NCBI RefSeq assembly: GCF_010667645.1
Contig: NZ_WHZV01000002.1
Location: 161,990-225,989, forward strand
Length of the DNA stretch: 64,000 nt
Source: Bifidobacterium platyrrhinorum
Lineage (GTDB): Bacteria > Actinomycetota > Actinomycetes > Actinomycetales > Bifidobacteriaceae
Reading direction: 5' to 3'
This document shows, piece after piece, positions 37,524 to 47,765 of this stretch (the first letter of the stretch is position 1; the number at the start of each line of letters is the position of its first letter). Below the pieces are notes generated by a model. That model made no database searches. It was not told the origin of the DNA and saw only the letters and a program-made list of their open reading frames with translations. Made by a program: the position numbers and the translations under genes.

Positions 37524-40500
37524 ATGACCACCTTCTTCCTCGACCAGCTCTCCGCGGGCGAGACGCCGCACGCGCTCGCCTTCGCCGGCCAGTCCACCCC
37601 GTGGCCGGTCGCGCTCGCCGACCAGACCACCGACCCGACGCTCGCCGAAGCGCTGCACGCGCACGTCGACGCCGCCTACACGAAGCTCACGCCGGTGAAC
37701 GCCGACCTGCTCGCCACCACCGGCCGCCCGGTCGACCTGTTCGGCTTCACGCCGAACCCGGCCCGCCTCGGCGCGGCCGCCGACGCCACCGCCTCCGTCG
37801 AGGGCATCGCCCTCACCCAGCTCGGCGCGCTCATCGATCTGGAACATCTCGGCTACACGCTGCCCGCCGCCAAGCCGGCCGCCGTGCTCGGCCACTCGCA
37901 GGGCGTGCTCGCCGTCCACATGGCCAAGGCCATCGAAGCGGCCGGCTCCATCGAGGCCGCCCGCGACCAGATCGACGAGATCCTCGCCACCGCCGCCCTC
38001 ATCGGCGCCGCCGGCACGCGCGCCGCCCGCGAACTCGCCCTCAACCCGCTGCACGGCGAAGCCACGCCAATGCTGTCCGTGCGCGGCGCCACCCGCGCCC
38101 AGGTCGAGGCGCTCGCCGCCCGCGTCAACAACCCGCGCGGCCCCATCGCCATCGCCGTGACCAACTCGGCCAACCACCACGTGATCTCCGGCTTCCCGGA
38201 CGACCTCGCCGCCTTCGCCGTCGAAGTCGCCAAGGAGCACAAAAAGCAGGCCCGCCTGCGCGAGGAGAAGGTGCGCGGCGGCGCCGTGTTCGCGCCCGTG
38301 CTCGAATACCTCGACGTGACCCTGCCGTTCCACTCCCCGCTCATGAAGCCCGCCGTCGACCAGGCGGTCGCCTGGGCCGAGGCCTGCGGCTTCGACACCG
38401 ACCGCGCCCGCGCGCTCGCCGAGGAGGTGCTGCTCAACCACGTGGATTGGGCCGCCCGCGTGCGCGAGGCCCTGACCGGCACCGACCCGGCCAAGCTGTG
38501 GATCGTGGACATGGGCCCGGGCTCCACGCTCGGCAAGCTCGTCGGCAACGTGGTCGAAGGCACCGGCGTGGGCGTCGTCGAGGCGACCACGCTCGCCGAG
38601 CGCGCCGCGCTCTCCACGCTCGACCCGGCCGAGGCCGAGACGCGTCGTACCCAGAACTGGAAGGCGTTCGCCCCGCGCGTGGCGGTGACGCCCGCCGGCG
38701 ACCGCCTCGTCACCAAGTTCTCCGAGCTCACCGGCAAGCCGCCGGTGCTGCTGCCCGGCATGACCCCCACCACCGTCGACCCGGAGATCGTCGCCGCGGC
38801 CGCGAACGCCGGCTACTGGGCGGAGCTCGCCGGCGGCGGCCAGGTCACCGCCGAGGTGTTCGATCGTCACGTCGCCAGGCTCGAGGAGCTGCTCGACGAG
38901 GGACGCACCGTCGAGTTCAACGCCATGTTCATGGACCGCTACCTGTGGAACCTCCAGTTCGGCTCCTCCCGCATCGTGCCGAAGAAGCGCGCGTCCGGCG
39001 CGCCGATCGACGGCGTCGTCGTCTCCGCCGGCGTGCCCGAGCTCGACGAGGCCGTGGCGCTCGTCGCGCAGCTCAAGAAGGACGGCCTGCCGTACGTGAG
39101 CTTCAAGCCCGGCACCGTCGACCAGATCCGCCAGGTGATCCGCATCGCCAAGGCCGTCGCCCCGACCGTCATCCTCATGCAGGTCGAAGGCGGCGCCGCC
39201 GGTGGCCACCACAGCTGGGAGTCGCTCGACGACCTGCTCACCTCCACCTACGCCGAAGTGCGCGCCTGCGACAACCTCGTGCTCGTCGCCGGCGGCGGCA
39301 TCGGCACGCCGGAACGCGCCGCCGACTACCTGTCCGGCCAGTGGTCGCGCGCCTACGGCCTGCCCGACATGCCGGTCGACGGCGTGCTCGTCGGCACCGC
39401 CGTCATGACCGCCAAGGAGGCGCACACCAGCCCCGAGGTCAAGCAGCTGCTCGTCAAGACCCCCGGCATCACCGCCGAAACCGTCGCCGCGTCCGGCGCG
39501 GCCGACGACCCGTTCGCCCCCGCCGGCGAGCGCTGGGTGCCGTCCGGCAGGTCCGTGGGCGGCGTCGCGTCCGGCCTGAGCCACCTGCACGCCGACATCT
39601 ACGAGGTGGAGAACTCCTCCGCCGCGTGCGGCCGTCTGCTCGTGCGCGTCATGAAGCACCCGGAGGAGCTCGAGTCGCGCCGCGACGAGATCATCGCCGC
39701 GCTGGACCGCACCGCGAAGCCGTACTTCGGCGACCTCGCCTCGATGACCTACCTCCAGTGGGCGCAGCGGTTCGCCGACCTCGCCTACCCGTGGGTGGAC
39801 GACACGTACGCCGACCGCTTCCTCGACCTGCTCCACCGCATCGAGGCGCGTGTGGCCGACGTGGACTCCGGCGAGTTCGATTCGAAGCTCGACGTGACCC
39901 GCGACGACGTGATCGCCGATCCGGCGCCCGCGCTCAAGGCGCTGGCCGCCGCCTACCCGCAGGCCGCCGAGCTCAAGGTCACCCCGGCCGACGAGGCGTG
40001 GTTCCCGGTGCTCGTGCGCGAATACCCGAAGCCGATGCCGTTCGTGCCGGTCATCGACCACGACCTGCTGCGCTGGTGGGGCCAGGATCAGCTCTGGCAG
40101 TCCGAGGACCCGCGTTATTCCGCGGATTCCGTGCGCGTCATCCCCGGCCCGATCTCCGTGGCCGGCATCACCACCGTCGACGAGCCGGTGGCCGACATCC
40201 TCGGCCGTTTCGAGGCCGCCGCGCTGGAGCGCGCGAAGGAGTCCGGCGCCGTGTCCGAGGACGAGTACGCGACGCTCGGCGAGGCCGAAAACGCCGAGGA
40301 CTTCATCCGCAAGTCGCCGAACATCTCCTGGGTGGGCCACGTGACCGACAACCCGGCGTACGGCACCAGGCTCGGCGACAAGGATTACGAGATCCGCGCC
40401 GTGGACGCCGCGAACGGCGAATACGACCTCGACATCCATCTCGACACGTATTGGGACGACGATCCGGACGGCGGCAAGTCGAAGCACGCCGTGCGCGACA

Positions 40501-43500
40501 TCGTCATCCCGCTCACCGTGCCGGCCGACGCGACCGGCGGCATGCCGATCGTCAACCGCGAACGCCTGATCCCGGACGTGTACGCGATGCTCGCCGCCAC
40601 CGCCGGCATCGGCAACACCGCCATCACCGGCGACAAGCTGACCGCGATGCCGGAGATCGACGGCACGCGCGACGCCGATCACCCGTTCGGTATCGCCACC
40701 GCGCGGTACACGTTCTCTGCGAACCTCGGCTACGACCACGAGGCGGCGACCGGCGGCGCCCTGCCGGGCACGCTGCGCGCCTCCCGCATCGCGCCGGACG
40801 CGCTCGTCGGCCCCGCCTGGCCGGCGATCTACGCGGCGCTCGGCTCCGTGTCCGTGAACGGATACCCGGTCATCGAGGGCCTGCTCAACGCCGTCCACCT
40901 CGACCACCTCATCGAACTCGAGGAAACCGAGGACGAACTGCTCAAGCACGTCGGCGAGACCGTCACGCTCGCCTCCTGGGCCGAGGACTACTTCGAGTCC
41001 GCATCCGGCCGCGTCGTCACCATCCACGTGATCCACACCGCCGCCGACGGCACGCTGCTCGCCCGCGAGACCGAACGTTTCGCAATCCGCGGCCGCGTCT
41101 ACTCCGACGCGCTGCCCGCCGACGCCCCGGAGTTCGGCGACGCGAAGCACGACGAGATCGAATCCACGCCTCGCCGTCTGCTGCGTCGCGTCAAGGTGAC
41201 CGCGCCGAACGACATGACCGCGTTCGCCCGCACCTCCGGCGACTTCAACCCGATCCACACCTCCAAGCGTGGCGCCGCGATCTCCGGCCTCGCCGCGCCG
41301 CTCGTGCACGGCATGTGGCTGTCCGCCACCGCCCAGCACGCGGTGCAGGCGGCCGACGAGAAGGGCGCCCACTACGAGATCGCCGGCTGGACCTACAACA
41401 TGTACGGCATGGTCCAGCTGAACGACGAGGTCGAGATTTCCGTCGAACGCGTCGGCAAGGTGCGTCACGGCGGCATGACCCTCGAGGTCACCTGCCGCAT
41501 CGACGGCCAGCTCGTCTCCCGCGGCACCGCCTTGGTGCGCGCCCCCGAGGCCGCGTTCGTCTACCCCGGCCAGGGCATCCAGAAGCAGGGCATGGTGTTG
41601 GACGAGCGCGCCAAGTCGCCCGCCGCCCGCGACGTGTGGGAGCGCGCCGACAGGCTCACCCGTGACAGGCTCGGATTCTCGATTCTCGCCCTCGTGCGCG
41701 ACAACCCCAAGGAGCTCACCGCCAACGGCGTCACCTACCGCCACCCGGAGGGCCTGCTCAACCTCACGCAGTTCACGCAGGTCGCGCTCGCCACCGTCGC
41801 GTTCGCGCAGACCGCGCGCCTGCGCGAAGCCGGCAGCGACATCTGGCCCGCCTACTTCGCCGGCCACTCGCTCGGCGAATACAATGCGCTGTCCGCGTTC
41901 GCCGGCGTGATCCCGCTGGAGACCGTGCTCGAGCTCGTGTTCCACCGCGGCTCCACGATGCACCACCTCATCCCGCGCGACGCGCAGGGCCGCTCCAACT
42001 ACCGCATGGGAGCGCTGCGCCCGAACCAGTTCGGCGTGGGCGACGATGGCGTGAAGGCGTACGTCGAATCCGTGGCCGAGCAGACCGGCGAGTTCCTGCA
42101 GATCGTCAACTACAACCTGGCGGGCGCGCAGTACGCGGTCGCCGGCACGATCGCGGGCCTCAAGGCGCTGCAGGCGGACGCGAACCGCCGCGCCAAGGAG
42201 GCGGGCGGCAAGCCGGCGTTCATGCTCGTGCCCGGCATCGACGTGCCGTTCCACTCCACGCTGCTCAGGAAGGGCGTGCCCGAGTTCCGCGACAAGCTCG
42301 ACGCGCTGCTTCCCGCACACATCGACTACCGTGGACGCCTCGTCGGCCGCTACATCCCGAACCTCGTGGCCACGCCGTTCGAGATGACCAAGGAATTCGC
42401 GGCGAAGATCCTCGAGGTCGTGCCTTCCGAGCGCATCAAGGCCGCGCTCGACGATCCGGCCGTGTGGGACTCCTACGCCGCCGACGACCAGAAGCTCGGC
42501 CGCCTGCTGCTCACCGAACTGCTCTCCTGGCAGTTCGCCTCCCCGGTGCGCTGGATCGAGACCCAGTCGCTGCTCTTCCACAAGGCCGCGCAGGGCGGCC
42601 TCGGCGTGGAGGAGTACGTGGAGGTCGGCCTCGGCAACGCGCCGACCCTCGCCAACCTCGGCGCCAAGACCCTCCGTCTGCCCGAGTTCGCCGGCACCGA
42701 CGTCACCGTCTACAACGTGGGCCGCGATGAAGGGCGTGTGTATATGACGGATTCGGACTCGCTGGTAAGCGAGGACGAATCCGTGGCTGAGCCGTCAAAC
42801 GGACAGTCCGGTGGACTGTCCGTAGGCGAAGTTGCACGCGATAGCGTGCAAGATTCCGCCGTCGCCAAACTCGGCTCGGCTCCGGCGGTTCCGGCGCAGC
42901 CCGCGGCCCCGGCTCCGTCGCCCGCTCCCGTCCCGGCCGTCGAGGCGGCTCCGGCGCAGCCGGCTGAGGGGGCGTCCGGCCCCGTCGCCGACCTGCCGTT
43001 CAAGGCCGCCGACGCAATCGGCGTGCTCATGGCCTACTCGGCCAAGGTGCGCCTCGACCAGATCGGCGCCTCCGACACCACCGACACGCTCACCAACGGC
43101 GTGTCCTCCCGCCGCAACCAGCTGCTCATGGACATCAGCTCCGAGCTGGGCGTGGCCAGCGTGGACGGCGCCGCCGAGGCGACGCTCACCCAGCTCGCCC
43201 AGATCGTGAACAAGGCCGCCCCGAACTACAAGCCGTTCGGCCCGGTCCTCTCCGACGCGATCCGCGACCGTCTGCGCGCCCTGTTCGGCGCGGCCGGCGT
43301 CAAGCCGGCGCACATCCGCGAGCGCGTGACCGGCGTATGGCAACTCGGCGAAGGCTGGGTGGCCGCCACCACCGCGGCGCTCCTGCTCGACACCCGTGAG
43401 GGCTCCAGCTCGCGCGGCGGCGACCTCGCCAAGCTGCCGACCGGCGCCGCCGCCAACGCGGCCGCCGCCGACAAGCTCATCGACGACGCGGTCGCCCTCG

Positions 43501-46500
43501 TCGGCCAGACCAAGGGCGTGGCCGTCTCCAAGCCGTCCGCCGGCGGTGCCGCGGGTGGTGCCGTGGTCGACTCCGCCGCGCTCGACGCGTTCGCCGAGAA
43601 GGTCACCGGCGCCAACGGCGTGCTCGCCGCCACCGCGCGATTCGTCCTCGGCAAGCTCGGTGTGGCCGCCCCGGCGCCCGAGGCCGGCGAGGACGAGAAC
43701 GCGGCCGTGGTCGCGGCCGTCAGCGCCGAACTCGGCTCCGACTGGCCCAAGCAGGTCGAACCCCGCTTCGACGCGAACAAGGCCATCCTCTTCGACGACC
43801 GCTGGGCCTCCGCCCGCGAGGACCTCGCCCGCGCCTACTACGAGGACGACGCGGACGCGCTCGCCGGCAGCTTCATCGGCCTCGGCAAGGCCGTCGCCGA
43901 CGAAGCCCGGTGGTTCGCGGCGAAGGCCGACGACGGGACGCTCAAGTCCGCGTTCGAGCGCATCGCCTCCGAAGCGCTCGAACCGGCCTCGTCCAGCGAC
44001 GCCGCCTCCCGCTTCGCTGACGACGTGGCCGTGGTCACCGGTGTGAGCCCGAACTCGATCGCCGCCCAGGTGGTCGAGGGCCTGCTCGCCGGCGGCGCCA
44101 CCGTGATCGCCACCTCGCACAGCTTCAGGCCGTCCATCAAGGCATGGGCGAAGCAGGCGTACCGCGAGCACGCCACCGGCGACGCCAAGCTGTGGCTCGT
44201 GCCCGCGAACCTGTCCAGCTTCCGCGACGTGGATGCGCTCGTGGACTGGGTGGGCAACGTCCAGAAGAAGACGACCGGCGCGACCACCACGATCCTCAAG
44301 CCCGCCTACGAGCCGACCCTGTTCTTCCCGTTCGCCGCCCCGCCGGTGCACGGCACGCTCGCCGACTCCGGCGAACTGTTCGAATCGCAGGCCCGCCTCA
44401 TGCTGTGGGGCGTCGAGCGCGCGATCGCCGGACTGGCGAAGATCGGCGCCGACACCGACGTGCAGCACAAGCTGCACGTGGTGCTGCCCGGTTCGCCGAA
44501 CCGCGGCGTGTTCGGCGGCGACGGCGCGTACGGCGAGGTCAAGTCCGCGTTCGATGCGATCGTCAACCGCGCCCGCGCCGAGCGCGACGCCTGGTCGGAC
44601 CGCGTCACCTTCGCCCACCCGAAGATCGGCTGGGTGCGCGGCACCGGCCTGATGGGCGGCAACGACCCGCTCGTCGCCGTCGTCGAACGCCACGGCATCC
44701 ACACGTACTCCACCGCGCAGATCGCCGCCAAGCTGCTCGACCTGTGCACCGCCGACTCGCGTGCCGCCGCGGTCGAGGCCCCGCTCGACGTGGATCTGAC
44801 CGGCGGTCTCGGCTCCGAGCCGATCGACATCAAGGCGCTGCGTGCCGAAGCCGAGGCGGACGCGGCGGCGCAGTCCGGTTCCGGCCGTAGCGGGCAGGAA
44901 ACGGATGGCGCTACGAAGAGTCCGCTGGACTCTTCGCTTGACGCGCCCCGTGGGCAGCGGATCAAGGCGCTGCCCACCCCGCACGTCCCGCACCAGCCGC
45001 ACGTGGACCTCGCCGACTGGGCCGGCGTGACCGCCCGCCCGGAGGACGAGATCGTCATCGTGTCCGTCGGCGAACTGGGCCCGTGGGGCTCCGGCCGCAC
45101 GCGCGCCCAGGCCGAACTCGGCATCCACCCGGACGGCACCGTCGACCTCAACGCCGGCGCCGTGCTCGAACTCGCCTGGAACATGGGCCTGCTCACCTGG
45201 GCCGACAGCCCGAAGCCCGGCTGGTACGACACCGACGGCAACCTCGTGCCCGAGGAGGACATCGCCGAACGCTACCACGACGAGGTCGTGGCCCGCTCCG
45301 GCATCCGCCCGTTCGAGGAGGGCATGGGCAACGACTACAAGGACGGCGCCGACGAGGAGGAGGCCGAGGTCTACCTTGACCACGACGTCACCTTCTCCGT
45401 GCCCACCGAGCAGGTCGCCCGCGAATACGTCAAGCTCGACGAGGCCCACACGTCCATCGCCCGCGACGACGAGTCCGGCGAATGGAACGTGACCCGCCAC
45501 GCCGGCTCGATGATCCGCGTGCCGCGCCGCGCCGCCATGACCCGCACGGTCGGCGGCCAGTTCCCGAAGGGCTTCGACCCGGTCAAGTGGGGCATCCCCG
45601 CCTCGATGGTCGGCGACGTGGACAGGATCGCCCTGTGGAACATCGTCACCACCGTGGACGCGTACCTGTCGGCCGGATTCAACCCGGCGGAGATCCTCCA
45701 GGCGATCCATCCGTCGCTCGTCGCCTCCACGCAGGGCACCGGCTTCGGCGGCATGGCATCGATGCGCAAGCTCTACCTCGACCGCTTCCTCAACCACGAG
45801 ATCCCGACGGACATCCTGCAGGAGGCGCTGCCGAACGTCGTCGCCGCGCACGTCATGCAGAGCTACATCGGCGGCTACGGCAACATGATCCAGCCGGTCT
45901 CCGCCTGCGCCACCGCCGCGGTGTCGCTCGAGGAAGGCGCCGACAAGATCGCGCTCGGCAAGGCCGACTTCGTCGTCACCGGCGCGATCGACGACATCGG
46001 CGTGGAATCGGTGATCGGCTTCGGCAACATGAACGCGACCGCCAACTCCGCCGAGATGTACGGCAAGGGCATCGACGCGCGCTTCTTCAGCCGCGCGAAC
46101 GACCGTCGCCGCGGCGGCTTCCTGGAGTCCCAGGGCGGCGGCACGATCCTGCTCACGCGCGGCGACATCGCGCTCAAGCTGGGCCTGCCGGTCGCCGGCG
46201 TGGTCGGATTCATCCACTCCTACGCGGACGGCGCCCACACGTCGATCCCGGCCCCGGGCCTCGGCGCCCTGGCGGCGGGCCTCGGCGGACGCGACTCGAA
46301 GCTGGTGAGGGATCTCGCGAAGCTCGGCGTCACGCCGGACGACGTGGCCGTGGTCTCCAAGCACGACACGTCCACCAACGCGAACGACCCGAACGAGTCC
46401 GAACTGCACAACACGCTGGCGCACGCCATCGGCCGCGCCGACGGCAACCCGCTGTTCGTCATCTCGCAGAAGACGCTCACCGGCCACGCGAAGGGCGGCG

Positions 46501-47027
46501 CCTGCATCTTCCAGGTCAACGGCCTGACGCAGCTGTTCGCCTCCGGCGTCATCCCGGCGAACGCGGCGCTCGACTGCGTCGACCCGAAGCTCGCGAAGGA
46601 CGACCACATGACCTGGCTGCGCAAGCCCTTGCGCATCGGCGGCGGCGAGGACGCGTTCGGCCGTGCCGCGGCCGGCAAGCCGGTCAAGGCCGGTCTCGCC
46701 ACGTCGCTCGGCTTCGGCCACGTGAGCGGCTTCGTGGCGCTCGTGCACCCCGGCGCGTTCGAGGCGTCCGTCGCGAAGGCGGACGGCGAGGCCGCACTCG
46801 AGGCGTGGCGCGAACGCGCGAACGCCCGTCTCGCCGCCGGCCAGCGTCGACTCGAGGAGGGCATGATGGGCCGCGCCGCGCTCTACGAGCCGATCGACAA
46901 CCGCCGCTTCCGCGAGGACGGCACGAAGCTCGCGGGCGGCGGCCGTTACGACGCCCACGAGGTCGAGAAGAAGATGCTGCTCGACCCGGACGCCCGCCTG
47001 AACGCCTCCGGCTACTTCGAGGCGTGA
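37524..47027 (+). CDS. fas: Type I fatty acid synthase (single polypeptide)
   Basis: The 3,167-residue megasynthase makes long-chain acyl-CoA from acetyl- and malonyl-CoA. Domains in order: acetyltransferase (GHSQG, Ser about 125), enoyl reductase (from about 380, LLPGMTPTTVDPEIV), MaoC-like dehydratase (GDFNPIH about 1239), malonyl/palmitoyl transferase (GHSLGEYN about 1448), acyl carrier (GVSSRRNQLL, phosphopantetheine Ser about 1861), ketoreductase (AVVTGVSPNSIAAQV about 2170), ketosynthase (VSACATAAVS, Cys 2795; His in SKHDTSTN and KTLTGHAKGG). AcpS encoded downstream activates the ACP. Two in-frame palindromic repeat insertions lie in linkers: one between MPT and ACP (42750-42851), one before the KS (44886-44936). 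Start 37524 follows AAGGAAC. Confidence 0.97.
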   Translation: MTTFFLDQLSAGETPHALAFAGQSTPWPVALADQTTDPTLAEALHAHVDAAYTKLTPVNADLLATTGRPVDLFGFTPNPARLGAAADATASVEGIALTQLGALIDLEHLGYTLPAAKPAAVLGHSQGVLAVHMAKAIEAAGSIEAARDQIDEILATAALIGAAGTRAARELALNPLHGEATPMLSVRGATRAQVEALAARVNNPRGPIAIAVTNSANHHVISGFPDDLAAFAVEVAKEHKKQARLREEKVRGGAVFAPVLEYLDVTLPFHSPLMKPAVDQAVAWAEACGFDTDRARALAEEVLLNHVDWAARVREALTGTDPAKLWIVDMGPGSTLGKLVGNVVEGTGVGVVEATTLAERAALSTLDPAEAETRRTQNWKAFAPRVAVTPAGDRLVTKFSELTGKPPVLLPGMTPTTVDPEIVAAAANAGYWAELAGGGQVTAEVFDRHVARLEELLDEGRTVEFNAMFMDRYLWNLQFGSSRIVPKKRASGAPIDGVVVSAGVPELDEAVALVAQLKKDGLPYVSFKPGTVDQIRQVIRIAKAVAPTVILMQVEGGAAGGHHSWESLDDLLTSTYAEVRACDNLVLVAGGGIGTPERAADYLSGQWSRAYGLPDMPVDGVLVGTAVMTAKEAHTSPEVKQLLVKTPGITAETVAASGAADDPFAPAGERWVPSGRSVGGVASGLSHLHADIYEVENSSAACGRLLVRVMKHPEELESRRDEIIAALDRTAKPYFGDLASMTYLQWAQRFADLAYPWVDDTYADRFLDLLHRIEARVADVDSGEFDSKLDVTRDDVIADPAPALKALAAAYPQAAELKVTPADEAWFPVLVREYPKPMPFVPVIDHDLLRWWGQDQLWQSEDPRYSADSVRVIPGPISVAGITTVDEPVADILGRFEAAALERAKESGAVSEDEYATLGEAENAEDFIRKSPNISWVGHVTDNPAYGTRLGDKDYEIRAVDAANGEYDLDIHLDTYWDDDPDGGKSKHAVRDIVIPLTVPADATGGMPIVNRERLIPDVYAMLAATAGIGNTAITGDKLTAMPEIDGTRDADHPFGIATARYTFSANLGYDHEAATGGALPGTLRASRIAPDALVGPAWPAIYAALGSVSVNGYPVIEGLLNAVHLDHLIELEETEDELLKHVGETVTLASWAEDYFESASGRVVTIHVIHTAADGTLLARETERFAIRGRVYSDALPADAPEFGDAKHDEIESTPRRLLRRVKVTAPNDMTAFARTSGDFNPIHTSKRGAAISGLAAPLVHGMWLSATAQHAVQAADEKGAHYEIAGWTYNMYGMVQLNDEVEISVERVGKVRHGGMTLEVTCRIDGQLVSRGTALVRAPEAAFVYPGQGIQKQGMVLDERAKSPAARDVWERADRLTRDRLGFSILALVRDNPKELTANGVTYRHPEGLLNLTQFTQVALATVAFAQTARLREAGSDIWPAYFAGHSLGEYNALSAFAGVIPLETVLELVFHRGSTMHHLIPRDAQGRSNYRMGALRPNQFGVGDDGVKAYVESVAEQTGEFLQIVNYNLAGAQYAVAGTIAGLKALQADANRRAKEAGGKPAFMLVPGIDVPFHSTLLRKGVPEFRDKLDALLPAHIDYRGRLVGRYIPNLVATPFEMTKEFAAKILEVVPSERIKAALDDPAVWDSYAADDQKLGRLLLTELLSWQFASPVRWIETQSLLFHKAAQGGLGVEEYVEVGLGNAPTLANLGAKTLRLPEFAGTDVTVYNVGRDEGRVYMTDSDSLVSEDESVAEPSNGQSGGLSVGEVARDSVQDSAVAKLGSAPAVPAQPAAPAPSPAPVPAVEAAPAQPAEGASGPVADLPFKAADAIGVLMAYSAKVRLDQIGASDTTDTLTNGVSSRRNQLLMDISSELGVASVDGAAEATLTQLAQIVNKAAPNYKPFGPVLSDAIRDRLRALFGAAGVKPAHIRERVTGVWQLGEGWVAATTAALLLDTREGSSSRGGDLAKLPTGAAANAAAADKLIDDAVALVGQTKGVAVSKPSAGGAAGGAVVDSAALDAFAEKVTGANGVLAATARFVLGKLGVAAPAPEAGEDENAAVVAAVSAELGSDWPKQVEPRFDANKAILFDDRWASAREDLARAYYEDDADALAGSFIGLGKAVADEARWFAAKADDGTLKSAFERIASEALEPASSSDAASRFADDVAVVTGVSPNSIAAQVVEGLLAGGATVIATSHSFRPSIKAWAKQAYREHATGDAKLWLVPANLSSFRDVDALVDWVGNVQKKTTGATTTILKPAYEPTLFFPFAAPPVHGTLADSGELFESQARLMLWGVERAIAGLAKIGADTDVQHKLHVVLPGSPNRGVFGGDGAYGEVKSAFDAIVNRARAERDAWSDRVTFAHPKIGWVRGTGLMGGNDPLVAVVERHGIHTYSTAQIAAKLLDLCTADSRAAAVEAPLDVDLTGGLGSEPIDIKALRAEAEADAAAQSGSGRSGQETDGATKSPLDSSLDAPRGQRIKALPTPHVPHQPHVDLADWAGVTARPEDEIVIVSVGELGPWGSGRTRAQAELGIHPDGTVDLNAGAVLELAWNMGLLTWADSPKPGWYDTDGNLVPEEDIAERYHDEVVARSGIRPFEEGMGNDYKDGADEEEAEVYLDHDVTFSVPTEQVAREYVKLDEAHTSIARDDESGEWNVTRHAGSMIRVPRRAAMTRTVGGQFPKGFDPVKWGIPASMVGDVDRIALWNIVTTVDAYLSAGFNPAEILQAIHPSLVASTQGTGFGGMASMRKLYLDRFLNHEIPTDILQEALPNVVAAHVMQSYIGGYGNMIQPVSACATAAVSLEEGADKIALGKADFVVTGAIDDIGVESVIGFGNMNATANSAEMYGKGIDARFFSRANDRRRGGFLESQGGGTILLTRGDIALKLGLPVAGVVGFIHSYADGAHTSIPAPGLGALAAGLGGRDSKLVRDLAKLGVTPDDVAVVSKHDTSTNANDPNESELHNTLAHAIGRADGNPLFVISQKTLTGHAKGGACIFQVNGLTQLFASGVIPANAALDCVDPKLAKDDHMTWLRKPLRIGGGEDAFGRAAAGKPVKAGLATSLGFGHVSGFVALVHPGAFEASVAKADGEAALEAWRERANARLAAGQRRLEEGMMGRAALYEPIDNRRFREDGTKLAGGGRYDAHEVEKKMLLDPDARLNASGYFEA
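42750..42851. repeat. In-frame triple-hairpin insertion in FAS (MPT-ACP linker)
   Basis: Three consecutive hairpins. ATTCG...CGAAT encloses CTCGCT-GGTA-AGCGAG (42751-42780). CGGACAGTCC-GGT-GGACTGTCCG spans 42800-42822. TTGCACGC-GATA-GCGTGCAA spans 42832-42851. They encode a Ser/Asp/Glu-rich stretch before the usual Ala/Pro linker. Confidence 0.8.
44886..44936. repeat. In-frame double-hairpin insertion in FAS (before the KS domain)
   Basis: CGTAGCG (44886-44892) pairs with CGCTACG (44909-44915), and CGAAGAGTCC-GCT-GGACTCTTCG spans 44914-44936. The encoded segment is hydrophilic and lies between the ketoreductase and ketosynthase. Confidence 0.75.
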
Positions 47028-47113
47028 TGCGGTGACGCCGTGACACCGTTCGGCCCCTTGGGCGAGGGGCCGGCGGCGTCGCGTCGACACCGTGCCCGGC
47101 CATCGTGATCGGC

Positions 47114-47227
47114 CCCCTCCGACGAGGGCTGTCGGCGAAGCCGACTGGGGGAGAGACCGCGGCGCGTTTCCCGCGGTCTCTCCCTCCGGCGCGTCGCGCC
47201 ACCTCCCTCGTCAGAGGGAGGCTTTTT
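47114..47227 (+). terminator. Compound hairpin region and terminator after FAS
   Basis: GGGAGAGACCGCGG (47149-47162) pairs perfectly with 47171-47184. Then CCTCCCTC-GTCA-GAGGGAGG (47202-47221) runs into CTTTTTC and is a typical terminator. CCTCCGACGAGG at about 47117 has the same letters as the terminator arm. The block looks like a dispersed bifidobacterial hairpin repeat. The following 80 bp contain several CATATTCGTA-like short repeats. Confidence 0.75.
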
Positions 47228-47309
47228 CATATTCGTACATATTCATGCATATTCGTATGCGTATCGATTCGCATGCACACCTTCGCATGCACACCGATGG
47301 GGGGTCATC

Positions 47310-47765
47310 ATGCCGGTGCTGGGACTCGGCCATGACGTGGTCGACGTGGCGGCGTTCGCGGAGCAGCTCGCGCTGCCCGGCTCGCGCATGCGCGCGTTGT
47401 TCTCGGTGCGCGAGACGCGGCAGGCCGCGGCCCGCGCGGCGGTGAAGCACGACGGCGAGGCCGTGCATCTTGCCGCCAAATGGGCCGGCAAGGAGGCGGT
47501 CCTCAAGGCGTGGTGCGAGGCCGTGGGGGAGGGGTTGTTGCCGTACACGATCGACGATTTCCCCTGGTCCGGCATCGAGATCCTCGACGACGCGCACGGC
47601 CGCCCGCACGTCGCGCTGCGCGCCGACGTCGCACGCGCGTTGCACGGGTCGGTGAGGGTTTCCGAGGAGACGGCGTCCGAAAAGGCGATGCCCGCCCTCC
47701 GCTGGCACGTCTCCCTCACCCACGACGCCGGCATCGCCTCCGCCGTCGCGCTCCTCGAGTCATAA
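47310..47765 (+). CDS. acpS: Holo-[acyl-carrier-protein] synthase
   Basis: A 151-residue phosphopantetheinyl transferase that loads the ACP domain of the FAS. LGLGHDVVDVAAFAEQL corresponds to the family's GIGxDIVEI start, FSVRETRQ to the F-xx-E region, and HLAAKWAGKEAVLKAWCEAV to the FAAKEAxxKA active-site helix. A His replaces the first-motif Asp position (GHDVVD), but the next Asp is kept. It lies 282 bp after FAS. The start ATG at 47310 follows a G-rich stretch. No other start is better. Confidence 0.9.
   Translation: MPVLGLGHDVVDVAAFAEQLALPGSRMRALFSVRETRQAAARAAVKHDGEAVHLAAKWAGKEAVLKAWCEAVGEGLLPYTIDDFPWSGIEILDDAHGRPHVALRADVARALHGSVRVSEETASEKAMPALRWHVSLTHDAGIASAVALLES

Noticed and set aside
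37416..42581. Very long open frame (over 1,700 codons) antisense to the FAS gene
   Set aside because: It is a GC-rich shadow of FAS. The composition is Gly/Arg/Val/His-biased with no domain or ribosome site.
42795..47090. Second long antisense frame over the FAS 3' half
   Set aside because: The same shadow effect; no recognisable protein features.
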